Assembly (NCBI RefSeq): GCF_001274635.1
Contig: NZ_LBGV01000001.1
Span: 3,348,001 to 3,412,000 of the forward strand
Length of the DNA: 64,000 bases
Direction: 5' to 3'
Source of the DNA: Persicobacter sp. CCB-QB2
GTDB taxonomy: Bacteria; Bacteroidota; Bacteroidia; Cytophagales; Cyclobacteriaceae
Part shown: in pieces, positions 26,573-35,202 of the stretch
How the letters are laid out: every line of letters begins with the position of its first letter
Numbering within the stretch: position 1 is the stretch's first letter
The notes under the pieces: generated by a model
The model's database searches: none
What the model was told of the DNA's origin: nothing
Seen by the model: the letters and a program-made list of their open reading frames with translations, nothing else
Position numbers and translations under genes: made by a program

Positions 26573-27154
26573 ATGAAAATTAAGAAGGCGGAAGCAAAGG
26601 ATAAAAATACGGTGGTGAATATTTTGACGACTTCTTTTGCCCGGGATGCTCATATTCAGTGGTTGTTAGAAAAATCTGATTATGAACAAAAAGTCCCTTT
26701 GCTGATGGCTTATCTTTTTGAAGAAGCCATCAGAAGCGGAGTCGTTTACCTGACTGAGGATGAAACAGCTGCAGCCATATGGAAGGGCGGTAAGAAAATG
26801 CCTTTTTCATGGAAGTGGTTGGGTGTAAATTTGGAAATGCTCCTGAAACTCGGTCTTCCCACGATTATCAGGAATTTGCAAACGGTCAAATTTACCTCCA
26901 AACATTTGGCTGAGGCAGAACAATATTACAATTTGTACTCCTTGGGTGTTTTGCCCGAAAGCCGTGGTAAAGGGTATGCCTCTCTGTTAATGGATGCTGT
27001 GCTGGAGAAAAAGCAAAAAGAGGGAGTTCCGGTTTATTTGGAAACGGCTAGTTTGAGGAATGTTTCCATTTATGAAAAGAAGGGTTTTGTTACTTATTCG
27101 GAGTACAAAAAGGGCAACCATATTTTATATCATATGAAAAAGTCAGCAGACTGA
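26573..27154 (+). CDS. GNAT-family N-acetyltransferase
   Basis: 193 residues. Acetyl-CoA binding motif A is clear: YNLYSLGVLPESRGKGYASLL (split at about residues 121-141; the RGKGYA loop binds pyrophosphate), followed by the helix MDAVLEKKQK. Motif B is LETASLRNVSIYEKKGF. The N-terminal half with an inserted helical segment (KWLGVNLEMLLKLGL) resembles acetyltransferases of the pro-toxin/antibiotic type found singly in many genomes. Substrate unknown. Confidence 0.82.
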   Translation: MKIKKAEAKDKNTVVNILTTSFARDAHIQWLLEKSDYEQKVPLLMAYLFEEAIRSGVVYLTEDETAAAIWKGGKKMPFSWKWLGVNLEMLLKLGLPTIIRNLQTVKFTSKHLAEAEQYYNLYSLGVLPESRGKGYASLLMDAVLEKKQKEGVPVYLETASLRNVSIYEKKGFVTYSEYKKGNHILYHMKKSAD

Positions 27155-27217
27155 TTTTCCTGTTGGGGATTGTGGTAGATTGACAACCAAATGATTGAAA
27201 CGAAACGTTAAAAAAAT

Positions 27218-27880
27218 ATGCTACAATCATACATCCCATTATTTCCCCTCAAAATTGTGGTTTTCCCCTCGGAGAAAGTGAACCTACATATTTTCGAAAG
27301 AAAATATAAGCAGATGGTACACGATTGCCTACGGGGTGATCGTTTATTTGGAATTCTGTCGGCGGTGGATAATGAAAAGATGTATGGTACCTCCGTGTAT
27401 TTGCGTGCGATTAACAAAGTGTATCCGGATGGCCGGATGGACATTCAGGTAATGGGACAGAAGGCCTTTATCGTGGAGGAATTTGATGAGGTGAAGACTT
27501 CCAGAGAATATTCTGCTGGCTTAGTACGCTATTTGGATAATGATATGGAGGTGGATGAGGATAAAGTGCTGGAACTTAAGGAAAAGGTGCGGGAGTTTTT
27601 CCAGTCCTTAGAAATGGTGGGGCGTGTGGAGTTTAATCAGCAGCCCAAAGCTTTTGGTATTGGCCACTATTTGGGCTTGTCCCTGGAACAAAAGTATGAG
27701 TTGCTTAAGATTGAAGAAGAAAAAAGTCGTCAACATTATCTGATTGAGCACCTGAAAGCGACGATTCCGATTGCCAAACAGTTCAATGAGGCCAAACGCC
27801 GGATCCGGATGAACGGGCATTATAAATATTTTGATCTTGGAGATCCCATTGATCCTGATTTTCCGATGGGGGAAAATTAA
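27218..27880 (+). CDS. LON substrate-binding-domain protein
   Basis: 220 residues consisting of only the N-terminal domain of Lon protease. The opening IPLFPLKIVVFPSEKVNLHI followed by FERKYKQMVHDCL is the domain signature, and a helical tail (KYELLKIEEEKSRQHYLIEHL) follows. No ATPase or protease part is present; such stand-alone proteins (PF02190) are widespread and of unclear role, perhaps adaptors. It precedes nuoA by about 160 bases but the nuo operon has its own promoter. Confidence 0.8.
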   Translation: MLQSYIPLFPLKIVVFPSEKVNLHIFERKYKQMVHDCLRGDRLFGILSAVDNEKMYGTSVYLRAINKVYPDGRMDIQVMGQKAFIVEEFDEVKTSREYSAGLVRYLDNDMEVDEDKVLELKEKVREFFQSLEMVGRVEFNQQPKAFGIGHYLGLSLEQKYELLKIEEEKSRQHYLIEHLKATIPIAKQFNEAKRRIRMNGHYKYFDLGDPIDPDFPMGEN

Positions 27881-27890
27881 GCGCTTAATT
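27875..27890. repeat. Perfect 16-bp palindrome over the LON-domain stop codon
   Basis: AATTAAGCGCTTAATT, fully self-complementary, includes the TAA stop. It could act as a weak terminator or protein-binding site; no T run follows. Confidence 0.45.
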
Positions 27891-27995
27891 CTCAACAAGC
27901 CAAATTATATTTGTTTGGATTGTAATTATTTCGACATCAAAGTGACATTTCCGATCTTTTAAAAATTGGCATTTTCATTTTTTCAGGGAGCTCAT

Positions 27996-28003
27996 TAGCT
28001 TTG
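27996..28003 (+). promoter_or_regulatory. Probable -7 box of the nuo operon promoter
   Basis: TAGCTTTG matches TAnnTTTG exactly and lies 36 bases before the nuoA start. A TTGG at 27966 is 26 bases upstream, rather far for a -33 element. Confidence 0.45.
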
Positions 28004-28039
28004 TCTTGCATTAGTGCATTTTTATATCAACATTTCGTT

Positions 28040-28513
28040 ATGATCGCCACTGAAGTCTCCGCCTTTGGAGAAATTCTCTTATATATCATCGGCTCGGTAC
28101 TTTTCGTACTGCTGACCTATTTCGGCTCCTGGCTTTTTCGTCCGCATCGTCCTAATGAGGAGAAAAATACCACTTACGAGTCCGGAGAAGATACCGTAGG
28201 CACCGCCTGGGGCCAGTTCAATATGCGCTTTTATATTGTCGCATTGCTGTTTATTCTCTTTGAAGTAGAAATTATCTTTTTATTTCCATGGGCCACGGTC
28301 TTTGGTGATGCACAATTGATCGCAGAAACCGACGGCATGTGGGGCTGGTTTGCCATCGTGGAGATGTTCCTCTTTATCTTTATTTTGGTATTGGGACTGG
28401 CTTACGCCTGGGGCAAGGGATTCCTGAATTGGGATAAGCCGGAGGTGATTCCGCCCAAAGTGGATACCAAAGTGCCGGATCAGTTGTATGATGCGGTGAA
28501 TAATCGTTATTAA
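28040..28513 (+). CDS. nuoA: NADH-quinone oxidoreductase subunit A
   Basis: 157 residues from ATG 28040; an upstream alternative start at 28001 lies over the promoter and is not used. Three membrane helices. The conserved loop between helices 1 and 2 reads YESGEDTVGTAWGQFNMRFYI, and helix 2 has FEVEIIFLFPWA with the essential Glu. Part of the membrane arm of complex I, near the quinone site. The C-terminal tail (PPKVDTKVPDQLYDAVNNRY) is longer than in E. coli. First gene of nuoABCD; nuoB starts 21 bases later. Confidence 0.95.
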   Translation: MIATEVSAFGEILLYIIGSVLFVLLTYFGSWLFRPHRPNEEKNTTYESGEDTVGTAWGQFNMRFYIVALLFILFEVEIIFLFPWATVFGDAQLIAETDGMWGWFAIVEMFLFIFILVLGLAYAWGKGFLNWDKPEVIPPKVDTKVPDQLYDAVNNRY

Positions 28514-28534
28514 ACCACCCTCAAAACTTTTACA

Positions 28535-29050
28535 ATGGGATTATTGGATCAGGAATTTACCAAGGGTGGCGTGATTGTGACCAAGGTAGATGATTTATTG
28601 AATTGGGCGCGTCTTTCGTCCCTGTGGCCGATGGGCTTCGGACTGGCCTGCTGTGCGATTGAAATGATGGGGGCCTATGCTTCCAATTATGATTTGGACC
28701 GGCTGGGCGTTTTTCCAAGAGGAACACCACGGCAGTCTGATGTGATGATTGTAGCCGGCACGGTAACTTTCAAAATGGCGGACCGGATCCGCAGATTGTA
28801 TGAGCAAATGGCAGAACCCCGCTATGTGATTTCTATGGGCTCCTGCTCCAACTGTGGAGGTCCTTATTGGGATCATGGCTATCATGTGGTGAAAGGCGTG
28901 GATCGCATTATCCCGGTAGACGTTTATGTGCCGGGTTGTCCGCCAAGACCGGAGGCACTGATCGGTGGCTTTTTGAAGTTGCAGGAAAAAATCAGACAGG
29001 AAAGCCTGATGGCTCCGACTGCTGTAGAGGAATTATTAAAAGAAATGTAG
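28535..29050 (+). CDS. nuoB: NADH-quinone oxidoreductase subunit B
   Basis: 171 residues. The ligands of the terminal 4Fe-4S cluster N2 are visible: adjacent Cys in [10 protein letters not shown], the Cys in [12 protein letters not shown], and the Cys of [11 protein letters not shown]. The Arg and Asp around [15 protein letters not shown] form the quinone cavity with NuoD. It passes electrons from the chain of Fe-S clusters to quinone at the junction of the two arms of complex I. Second gene of the operon; nuoC follows after 18 bases. Confidence 0.97.
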   Translation: MGLLDQEFTKGGVIVTKVDDLLNWARLSSLWPMGFGLACCAIEMMGAYASNYDLDRLGVFPRGTPRQSDVMIVAGTVTFKMADRIRRLYEQMAEPRYVISMGSCSNCGGPYWDHGYHVVKGVDRIIPVDVYVPGCPPRPEALIGGFLKLQEKIRQESLMAPTAVEELLKEM

Positions 29051-29068
29051 TCCCTGAATTGGTCAATC

Positions 29069-29569
29069 ATGAATTTTGAAGAAATCGTCAATCGTATTAC
29101 CGCCCGATTCGGGGAGGAAATGATCCTTTCGCAGGAATTGCAGGATCACCCCCACTCCATTACGGTAACCTCAGAAAATATTCATCCGCTTTGTGCTTTC
29201 CTGAAAGATGAGGAGGAATTGTATTTTGATCAGCTTTCCTGCCTTTCCGGAACAGATGATGGACCCAAAGCCGGCACGCTGGGTGTGGTGTATAACCTGT
29301 ACTCTATTCCGTACAATCACCATTTGATGATCAAGGTGAAATTGCCGAGGAATGAGGAGAATGTAAAGGCGCCGGAGATTGCCACCGTTTCAGACTTATG
29401 GAAAACAGCAGACTGGCATGAAAGAGAGGCTTTTGACCTGTATGGAATTCATTTCAGTGATCATCCGGATTTGAGGAGAATTCTCCTTCCTGCCGACTGG
29501 GAGGGACATCCGATGCGCAAGGATTATGAGGCGCAGGAGTATTATCATGGCATAAAAGTGAAGTATTAA
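29069..29569 (+). CDS. nuoC: NADH-quinone oxidoreductase subunit C
   Basis: 166 residues. The 30-kDa subunit signature is present as WHEREAFDLYGIHFSDHPDL followed by RRILLPADWEGHPMRKDY (residues about 112-150). It is a separate protein, not fused to NuoD as in E. coli. Peripheral arm subunit that stabilises the NuoB-NuoD junction. nuoD begins 18 bases downstream. Confidence 0.96.
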   Translation: MNFEEIVNRITARFGEEMILSQELQDHPHSITVTSENIHPLCAFLKDEEELYFDQLSCLSGTDDGPKAGTLGVVYNLYSIPYNHHLMIKVKLPRNEENVKAPEIATVSDLWKTADWHEREAFDLYGIHFSDHPDLRRILLPADWEGHPMRKDYEAQEYYHGIKVKY

Positions 29570-29587
29570 TTTTCCGACAGCAAGACG

Positions 29588-30805
29588 ATGGCGAATAAGA
29601 TTCAATACCAATATGATCCCCAACACCTGAATATTTCCGAGCCGGCGAAATACGGCGAAGGGGATTTGAAGCATCAGGAGATGATCATCAATATCGGTCC
29701 ACAGCACCCTTCCACACACGGCGTTTTGCGTTTGGAAGTAGTCACCGATGGGGAGATTATCGTGGATGTGGTACCGCATTTGGGCTATTTGCACCGCTGT
29801 TTTGAAAAGCATGCGGAGGCTTTGATGTATAATCAGATCATCCCTTATGTGGATCGGATGGATTATATGACGGCCATGAATAATGAGCACATTTACTGCA
29901 TGGGCGTGGAGAAAATGCTGGGCATTACCGACCAAATTCCGAAGCGTACGGAGTATATCCGGGTTTTGGTGTCGGAATTGAACAGGATTGCTTCCCACTT
30001 TGTGGCGCTGGGCACTTATGGTCTGGATATCGGTGCGACAACGCCCTTCCTTTGGATGATGCGCGATCGGGAGCATATTCTGAGATTGTTGGAATGGGTG
30101 TGTGGTGCGCGTATGCTGTACAATTACATTTGGGTTGGTGGTTTGTATTATGACCTTCCGGTAGGATTTGAAAAACAGTGTAAAGCCTTTATCGATTATC
30201 TGAAACCCAAATTGGTGGAGACGGATAAGCTGTTGATTGAGAATAAAATTTATGTGGAGCGTACCGCCAATGTGGGGGTATTGCCGAGAGATCTGGCCAT
30301 TAATTATGGCATTACCGGTCCGATGCTACGGGCTTCCGGATTGAAATATGACCTTCGCCGGGTAGATGCCTATTCGGTTTATCCGGAACTGGAATTTGAT
30401 ATTCCGGTGGGCAACGGTGAAATGGGTACCACCGGAGATTGCTGGGATCGTTCCTGGGTGCGTGCGCAGGAATGTAAAGAATCCGTAAAGATCATTGAGC
30501 AATGCCTGGAACGCCTTCAGGGCGATTATAAACGGGATAAGGAATTTGATCCGCAAGCCATTGTACCCAAAAGGATACGACCAAAAGCGCAAAGCATGTA
30601 CTTCCGCGGGGAGAGTCCTAAGGGAGAATTGGGATTCTATTTTGAAGCAGACGGCCGTGCCGATAAACCATTGCGTTGCAAGGCAAGATCTGCCTCCTTT
30701 GTGAATTTATCTATTTTGCCCGCTTTGTCAAAAGGCACGATGTTGGCCGACTTGATTGCGATTATGGGCTCTATTGATGTGGTATTGGGAGAAGTGGATC
30801 GCTAA
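29588..30805 (+). CDS. nuoD: NADH-quinone oxidoreductase subunit D
   Basis: 405 residues, the full 49-kDa subunit. Marks: [17 protein letters not shown] (49-kDa signature with the conserved His), [32 protein letters not shown], ending [11 protein letters not shown]. With NuoB it forms the quinone-reducing site. It is the last nuo gene here: instead of nuoE a 650-base repeat region follows and then an unrelated gene on the other strand. Confidence 0.97.
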   Translation: MANKIQYQYDPQHLNISEPAKYGEGDLKHQEMIINIGPQHPSTHGVLRLEVVTDGEIIVDVVPHLGYLHRCFEKHAEALMYNQIIPYVDRMDYMTAMNNEHIYCMGVEKMLGITDQIPKRTEYIRVLVSELNRIASHFVALGTYGLDIGATTPFLWMMRDREHILRLLEWVCGARMLYNYIWVGGLYYDLPVGFEKQCKAFIDYLKPKLVETDKLLIENKIYVERTANVGVLPRDLAINYGITGPMLRASGLKYDLRRVDAYSVYPELEFDIPVGNGEMGTTGDCWDRSWVRAQECKESVKIIEQCLERLQGDYKRDKEFDPQAIVPKRIRPKAQSMYFRGESPKGELGFYFEADGRADKPLRCKARSASFVNLSILPALSKGTMLADLIAIMGSIDVVLGEVDR

Positions 30806-30889
30806 GCTTAACCATAATGGTGCACCATCCCCCCTGTAAAGCTAATCAGGAAAGCTGATTTCAGTATGTTGTAGCAGTTTCCCTGATTT

Positions 30890-31111
30890 TTAATCCGACT
30901 TATTTACCGCTAGTTTTAGAAATCATCACAAAATCATGTCTGTCAATTGGTTGTGATTGGGTCTGCTAAATTTTTGGTAGCCCAATTTTGGGTAGGCTTG
31001 CTTTTTACTTATTCATCTGCTTCGTTGGAAAAAACTCGAAATAGGAAAAATCCCTTTATTTTTTCCGACTAGCAGCTAAACGAGGATTTAAGCACGAATA
31101 ATCCGGGTTAA
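30890..31111. repeat. Dispersed repeat, unit 1 (222 bp) with inverted-repeat ends
   Basis: Begins TTAATCCGACTTATTTACCG and ends TAATCCGGGTTAA, roughly inverted copies of each other. Inside are TAGCCCAATTTTGGGTA (30978-30994), then TGCTTCGTTGGAAAAAACTC, GAAATAGG, CAGCTAAACGAGGATT. The same blocks in the same order occur in unit 2 and partly in copies near 52.2 and 57.9 kb. Non-coding. Confidence 0.75.
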
Positions 31112-31223
31112 ATAGCCCAAATTCGGATGAGCTTGCAAGCACCCCATTTCTCCACTTCCCTGAAAAATAATCGAAGCATGGAAGTCTTCCCTAATTTGTT
31201 CTGCTTTGCATCTCAACAACGAT
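31112..31223. repeat. Dispersed repeat, diverged partial unit
   Basis: Starts with TAGCCCAAATTCGGATGAGC and TTGC, as the middle of units 1 and 2 does, then decays: AATAATCGAAGCATGGAAG in place of AACTCGAAATAGGAGAC, and GCATCTCAACAACGATTTAA in place of GCAGCTAAACGAGGATTTAA. It bridges the two full units. Confidence 0.5.
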
Positions 31224-31447
31224 TTAACCCGAATTATTCACCGCTAAATTAAGTAATTCATATTAAATAGCTTACTGTCAACTCAATAGGTTTATTTCTG
31301 CTGATTTTTTTATAGCCCAAATTTGGGCAAGCTTGCTTTCTCCTCATTCATTTGCTTCGTTGGAAAAAACTCGAAATAGGAGACTATTCCTTCATTTTTC
31401 CCGCCTTGCAGCTAAAAGAGGATTGAAGCATGAGTAATCCGGGTTAA
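31224..31447. repeat. Dispersed repeat, unit 2 (224 bp) with inverted-repeat ends
   Basis: Begins TTAACCCGAATTATTCACCG and ends TAATCCGGGTTAA. Its centre has two overlapping perfect palindromes, GCCCAAATTTGGGC and GCAAGCTTGC, joined in one 22-base stretch. The block TTGCTTCGTTGGAAAAAACT is identical to that in unit 1 over its whole length except at the edges. Confidence 0.75.
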
Positions 31448-31463
31448 GCATGCAAAATTCGGT

Positions 31464-31877
31464 TTAAGAGTAAACCACCGCATAGTTAAAAATGGAGCCT
31501 TCCTGACAGGGATCCGGACATTCCAATCGAATGGATTTGGTATGGAAATAGGCCTCACAAGGATCCGGTTGGAATCCGGGATGATTGACATAAGTTTTTA
31601 GCACCAGCTGATGTCCCAGGAAATCGTAAATTTTCAGGTCCAATGCATTAAACTGGAAAAACTGACTGGCCATAGCGATAGGATTAACCATTTCCGCTTT
31701 TATTTTACCCACATTAACATCTGCCCATGGCGTATCCGGACAATGGTAGGCCAAAGCTTTTTGGACTTTTAATTCGACTTTGACATGATCTATTTGCTGC
31801 AAAGCATCATATGCAAGGCTGAATACGATGGCCAGGGCAAAGGAAAATTTCAATAGGAGCTGAGTGAACCGTTGCAT
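31464..31877 (-). CDS. Hypothetical exported or membrane-anchored protein
   Basis: 137 residues. N-terminal hydrophobic segment (LLLKFSFALAIVFSLAYDAL) that could be a signal peptide or anchor. The rest has paired Cys residues (YHCPDTPW, DPCEAYFH, LECPDPC) suggesting disulfides outside the cytoplasm. A strand-rich region (HQLVLKTYVNHPGF) follows. No family recognised. It lies 66 bases after the MutS-like gene on the same strand and may be cotranscribed with it. Confidence 0.55.
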   Translation of the reverse strand: MQRFTQLLLKFSFALAIVFSLAYDALQQIDHVKVELKVQKALAYHCPDTPWADVNVGKIKAEMVNPIAMASQFFQFNALDLKIYDFLGHQLVLKTYVNHPGFQPDPCEAYFHTKSIRLECPDPCQEGSIFNYAVVYS

Positions 31878-31943
31878 GCTAAATCGTTTGATGTTAACCT
31901 AATATACAATGCAGAGGGTTGATGCTCAACTATTTAACAGTAT

Positions 31944-33599
31944 TTAACTTTTTGATAACGTGCTGATGGTCTGTGGATTATCTTCTGGTGGCCGTCCCGG
32001 GGAAATTGTGGAAGCGTGACTCATCTGAAGGATTTCTTCCGGAAACCCATGTTTTTGAAGGATAAAAGGAACAATCTGATGGTTGCCGGTCTTTCCGGAA
32101 AGCTTGTAGTTAAAAATCAGGCTGCCTTCCCGTATTTCAAAGCCCATACATAAATGCCGGAAAGCATCATTCAGTGCATTTTCCAGTTCCAGGTCGTGGG
32201 TGGAAATGATAATTTTATGTTGTTGATCGGCAAGGTAGTTTAATACAGCTGCGCCGTAATGGATGCGATCATTGGTATTGGTTCCCTTAAAGAGTTCATC
32301 CAGCAGAATAAGCTTATGAGCGGCCGGGTGCTCAAGAATATGCTTCAGGCTTTCCACTTCTTCATTGAAATAACTGGAACTCCTGACAAGGCTGTCGTTG
32401 ATGGACATGGAGGAAAAAACCGCTAAGGGATAATGATGGAAAGTTTTGGCAAAAGCGATTCCAAGATTATTGGAAAGGAGCATATTTACCCCCATGGTCC
32501 TGATCAGGGTGCTTTTTCCCGTCATATTTGCTCCGGAAAGCATCATGTTTTGCGTGATGGTCAGGGAATTTGGAACACAATCTTTTACTAGTGGGTGACG
32601 GATTTCCTCCGCATAGATAGCCTTATCAGAAATAATCCGGCTTTCAGTTATTCCCGTTTTTGTTTTTAAGTAAGCAAGGCATAAGGCGGTGTCTGAGAAG
32701 CCGGTTAGCTCGAACAACGACAACAAGGTGCTTTTGTGCTGCCGAATTTGAGCATTGGATACTGCAGCCAGATTGACCTCAATCAACAAGGCAATATTAA
32801 GAAGTTCTTTCAGGTACCAAAAGAGGATGGTCAGTTCATTTTCTATTGATAGCGGGCCAAAGGCAAGGGGAATGGTGCTGATTCGATTTATTTTTTTTAA
32901 ATCCAGCTTCATTATAAAGCGCTGTAGCTCCGGATTATTTCTTGTTTTTTGATGAAAGCGGCTTAAAAGCCGGAGGGTGTTCAAGGCTGAGGTGAGGCCG
33001 GTAAAGAATGATTTTCCTGAAAGGTGGATCAGGAGGTTGATTATAAATATCGGGACAAGGAGTAGCCAAAATGTGGGGAGGTAGAATCCTGAAATCAGGC
33101 AGGTCAGAAAAGCAAAAGAGGAAATAAAGGCATAATTGAAATACCATGGAGTGTGAGCAGGGCAATAGTGGAGGTATTTTAAAAAAGCCGCTACCTTCAC
33201 CTTTCTCAGACCCCAAAGGGCTTCCAGGAGTTCATTTCTTGCCATGGTATTTTCTTGAAGAAATCGGGCGTAATGGGTTAAGCCGTCCTTTTGCTCATAT
33301 TGAAATTGCTTACAGATGTGATATAAATAATTACTTCCAGCCTCTGTGAGGCAATGGTTGATGTGGGGAATGACCGCTTCATAATTCAGGTCTTGTTGCG
33401 TTTGCGCTGAAATGCAGGAATGGGGATCTCCAAAATACCGGTCATACAGGCGGAAGTCATGAGGATTGGGCTTGACCTTGTCTAAATTTTTGAAATCTGT
33501 TTTTAAAGCGGAGAGTTCGGTTTTTGATTTTTTGTTGGTCAGGAAATGGAAAATGGCGAGACTGCCTGTAATGAGCAGTAATAAAAAAAGGAACGTCAT
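31944..33599 (-). CDS. Membrane-anchored MutS-like ATPase
   Basis: 551 residues. The C-terminal third is the MutS ATPase domain: Walker A SGANMTGKSTLIRTMG (about 353-368), Walker B LILLDELFKGTNTNDR (about 422-437) and IISTHDLELENAL. The N-terminal half has no mismatch-recognition domain (no Phe-X-Glu) but begins with a membrane helix (FLFLLLLITGSLAIF) and has two more hydrophobic segments near 155-190. Bacteroidota carry several such proteins, annotated as MutS-family; they are unlikely to do canonical mismatch repair because of the missing domains and the membrane location. True role unknown. Confidence 0.78.
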   Translation of the reverse strand: MTFLFLLLLITGSLAIFHFLTNKKSKTELSALKTDFKNLDKVKPNPHDFRLYDRYFGDPHSCISAQTQQDLNYEAVIPHINHCLTEAGSNYLYHICKQFQYEQKDGLTHYARFLQENTMARNELLEALWGLRKVKVAAFLKYLHYCPAHTPWYFNYAFISSFAFLTCLISGFYLPTFWLLLVPIFIINLLIHLSGKSFFTGLTSALNTLRLLSRFHQKTRNNPELQRFIMKLDLKKINRISTIPLAFGPLSIENELTILFWYLKELLNIALLIEVNLAAVSNAQIRQHKSTLLSLFELTGFSDTALCLAYLKTKTGITESRIISDKAIYAEEIRHPLVKDCVPNSLTITQNMMLSGANMTGKSTLIRTMGVNMLLSNNLGIAFAKTFHHYPLAVFSSMSINDSLVRSSSYFNEEVESLKHILEHPAAHKLILLDELFKGTNTNDRIHYGAAVLNYLADQQHKIIISTHDLELENALNDAFRHLCMGFEIREGSLIFNYKLSGKTGNHQIVPFILQKHGFPEEILQMSHASTISPGRPPEDNPQTISTLSKS

Positions 33600-33680
33600 A
33601 GGGGATTAACTTCCGGAGTCAATAGGTTAAAGAAAAATGGGCCAATGGATTAAGGCTGGTCTGTCCGGTGAGGTTTTTAT

Positions 33681-33851
33681 TTACTCCGTAATTTCCACAG
33701 ATGTTTTTTCCCGGGCGCCGGAGAAACCTTTCATAAAATCTTCTTTAGCCTCCCGAATGTCGGTGTGAGAAAAATAACCGACCGCCATTCCCATGAAAAA
33801 CAGGATGGCCAATAGAGGAAAAGGTTTGCTTATTTTTCTACCCTTGATCAT
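33681..33851 (-). CDS. Small single-helix membrane protein (56 residues)
   Basis: A short open frame starting at ATG 33849-33851 and ending TAA at 33681-33683. It reads MIKGRKISKPFPLLAILFFM at its start, a basic stretch followed by one membrane helix (LLAILFFMGMAVGYF), then a charged tail (REAKEDFMKGF, REKTSVEITE). It fills most of the gap between two other genes. No family recognised; codon use and protein-like composition are the main support. Confidence 0.5.
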   Translation of the reverse strand: MIKGRKISKPFPLLAILFFMGMAVGYFSHTDIREAKEDFMKGFSGAREKTSVEITE

Positions 33852-33953
33852 AATATTGATATTTTAAATAAGATTAATTATGTAATTTACACCATTGAAT
33901 GTCTTTATGCAATCAGTGGTACATATATATCAAAAATGTTGTGCTATATTCCT

Positions 33954-35074
33954 ATGAGAAGATTATCTCTGCTTTTTTCAGTATTTATACTTTTTGCCTG
34001 TGCGCCTCAGGACGCGAGGCATGCAAATAAACAGCGGAATGAGTCATCTGCTGAAAAGATTCCGATTCGACTGACCATTGATCCTGAGCAGTTGGTGGAA
34101 GTATTATCCCATGACCTTAACAAGGATGGAAATCCGGATAGTATATACCTTTTAGAACCTCCAATCGGGGATCCGGGATATTCAATAAAATCCTTTTTAG
34201 CATTAATGCCGATACCGTGTCTTTTCAAGGGGAAACAGCATGGGATACGATCTTCTGGACAGCGAAAAATAATGAAATCAGCTCTGATAAACTGTTTTTG
34301 ACCAGAAGTGAAGAAGTTAACTACCTCCTGCTTTCAGGAACACAGTACAGTTGTTGCCCTGTTCAGACCACTATTTTTGCCTTGACCGATAAGCTTCCAA
34401 AGATTGTTTTTGATCAAGAATTTCAAGTCTCATCCATAGAGGATTTGGATGGAAATGGTACTTTGGAGATCATTGGATCATCTTCTTTTGTGCAGGCCTT
34501 TCAAGAGATCGACTCGATTGATGCTGAATTGGGTACCTATTCACCTTTCAAAGTATATGAAATGGTGGAGGGCAAGGTCTTGCTGGATTATGGAAAGTCA
34601 AAGCGTTATAATCAGGAAAATTATCTATTTGCCGGTTATGATTACTCTGAAGATCTTCCGGTTGTTTACTATCGGGATGGACGAAAACCGCATCTTTTGG
34701 ATACCCTTGACCTTTACGAATGCAACATAGACTATTGTTTGCAGTTGAATCAATCACTAGATGCCCCTACAGCAGAATATGTCTTGGACTTTCTATTAAC
34801 CTTTGATGACCGTTGTAACAATAATATTGAATTTTCTGAATTCAGCGCTACACTCCTCCTTCAACTACTGACCAAACAGCCCGCCCTTCTTCTTGAGGTT
34901 TGGGATCAGCATAAAGCAATTTTGGATCATCAATCATTAATAGCTGAAATTCAATCCCCATTAATTGACCTTGATTATGAAGAGTTGGATCGAAATTGGT
35001 CAGAAGTCCCTCCATCTGACCTAAAAGCAGAAATGACTAAATTAATTGAAGCAGCAAAAAAAACAGATTTTTAA
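33954..35074 (+). pseudogene. Lipoprotein with FG-GAP/VCBS-like repeats, one-base frameshift
   Basis: From ATG 33954 the frame gives a lipoprotein signal MRRLSLLFSVFILFAC and then LSHDLNKDGNPDSIYLLE, an Asp-rich loop like those of FG-GAP/VCBS repeats. It goes out of frame after YSIKSF. The next frame continues SINADTVSFQGETAWD and runs to 35074, with a second such loop, IEDLDGNGTLEII. One more T in TTTTT at 34194-34198 restores a protein of about 373 residues (SIKSFFSINAD). The C-terminal part is helical and acidic. Surface or periplasmic binding role possible; no enzyme motif seen. Confidence 0.65.
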
Positions 35075-35149
35075 TATCTTATGCTCGGAGGTTAAATTTT
35101 GAAATAGCTAGTCATCTTATTGGTTTCTCTTTCCGGAAAGACAAAAAAT

Positions 35150-35180
35150 AACGCCAACCCTCAAATCAAGGATTGGCGTT
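35150..35180 (-). terminator. Rho-independent terminator after lspA
   Basis: AACGCCAA (35150-35157) pairs with TTGGCGTT (35173-35180); on the minus strand ATTTTTTG follows. May also serve the convergent lipoprotein gene. Confidence 0.8.
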
Positions 35181-35202
35181 TGATATAGAAATATATTTTT
35201 CT

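Noticed and set aside
29396-30076. Minus-strand 226-residue frame opposite nuoC/nuoD
   Set aside because: Runs against two strongly conserved complex I genes and has no recognisable pattern.
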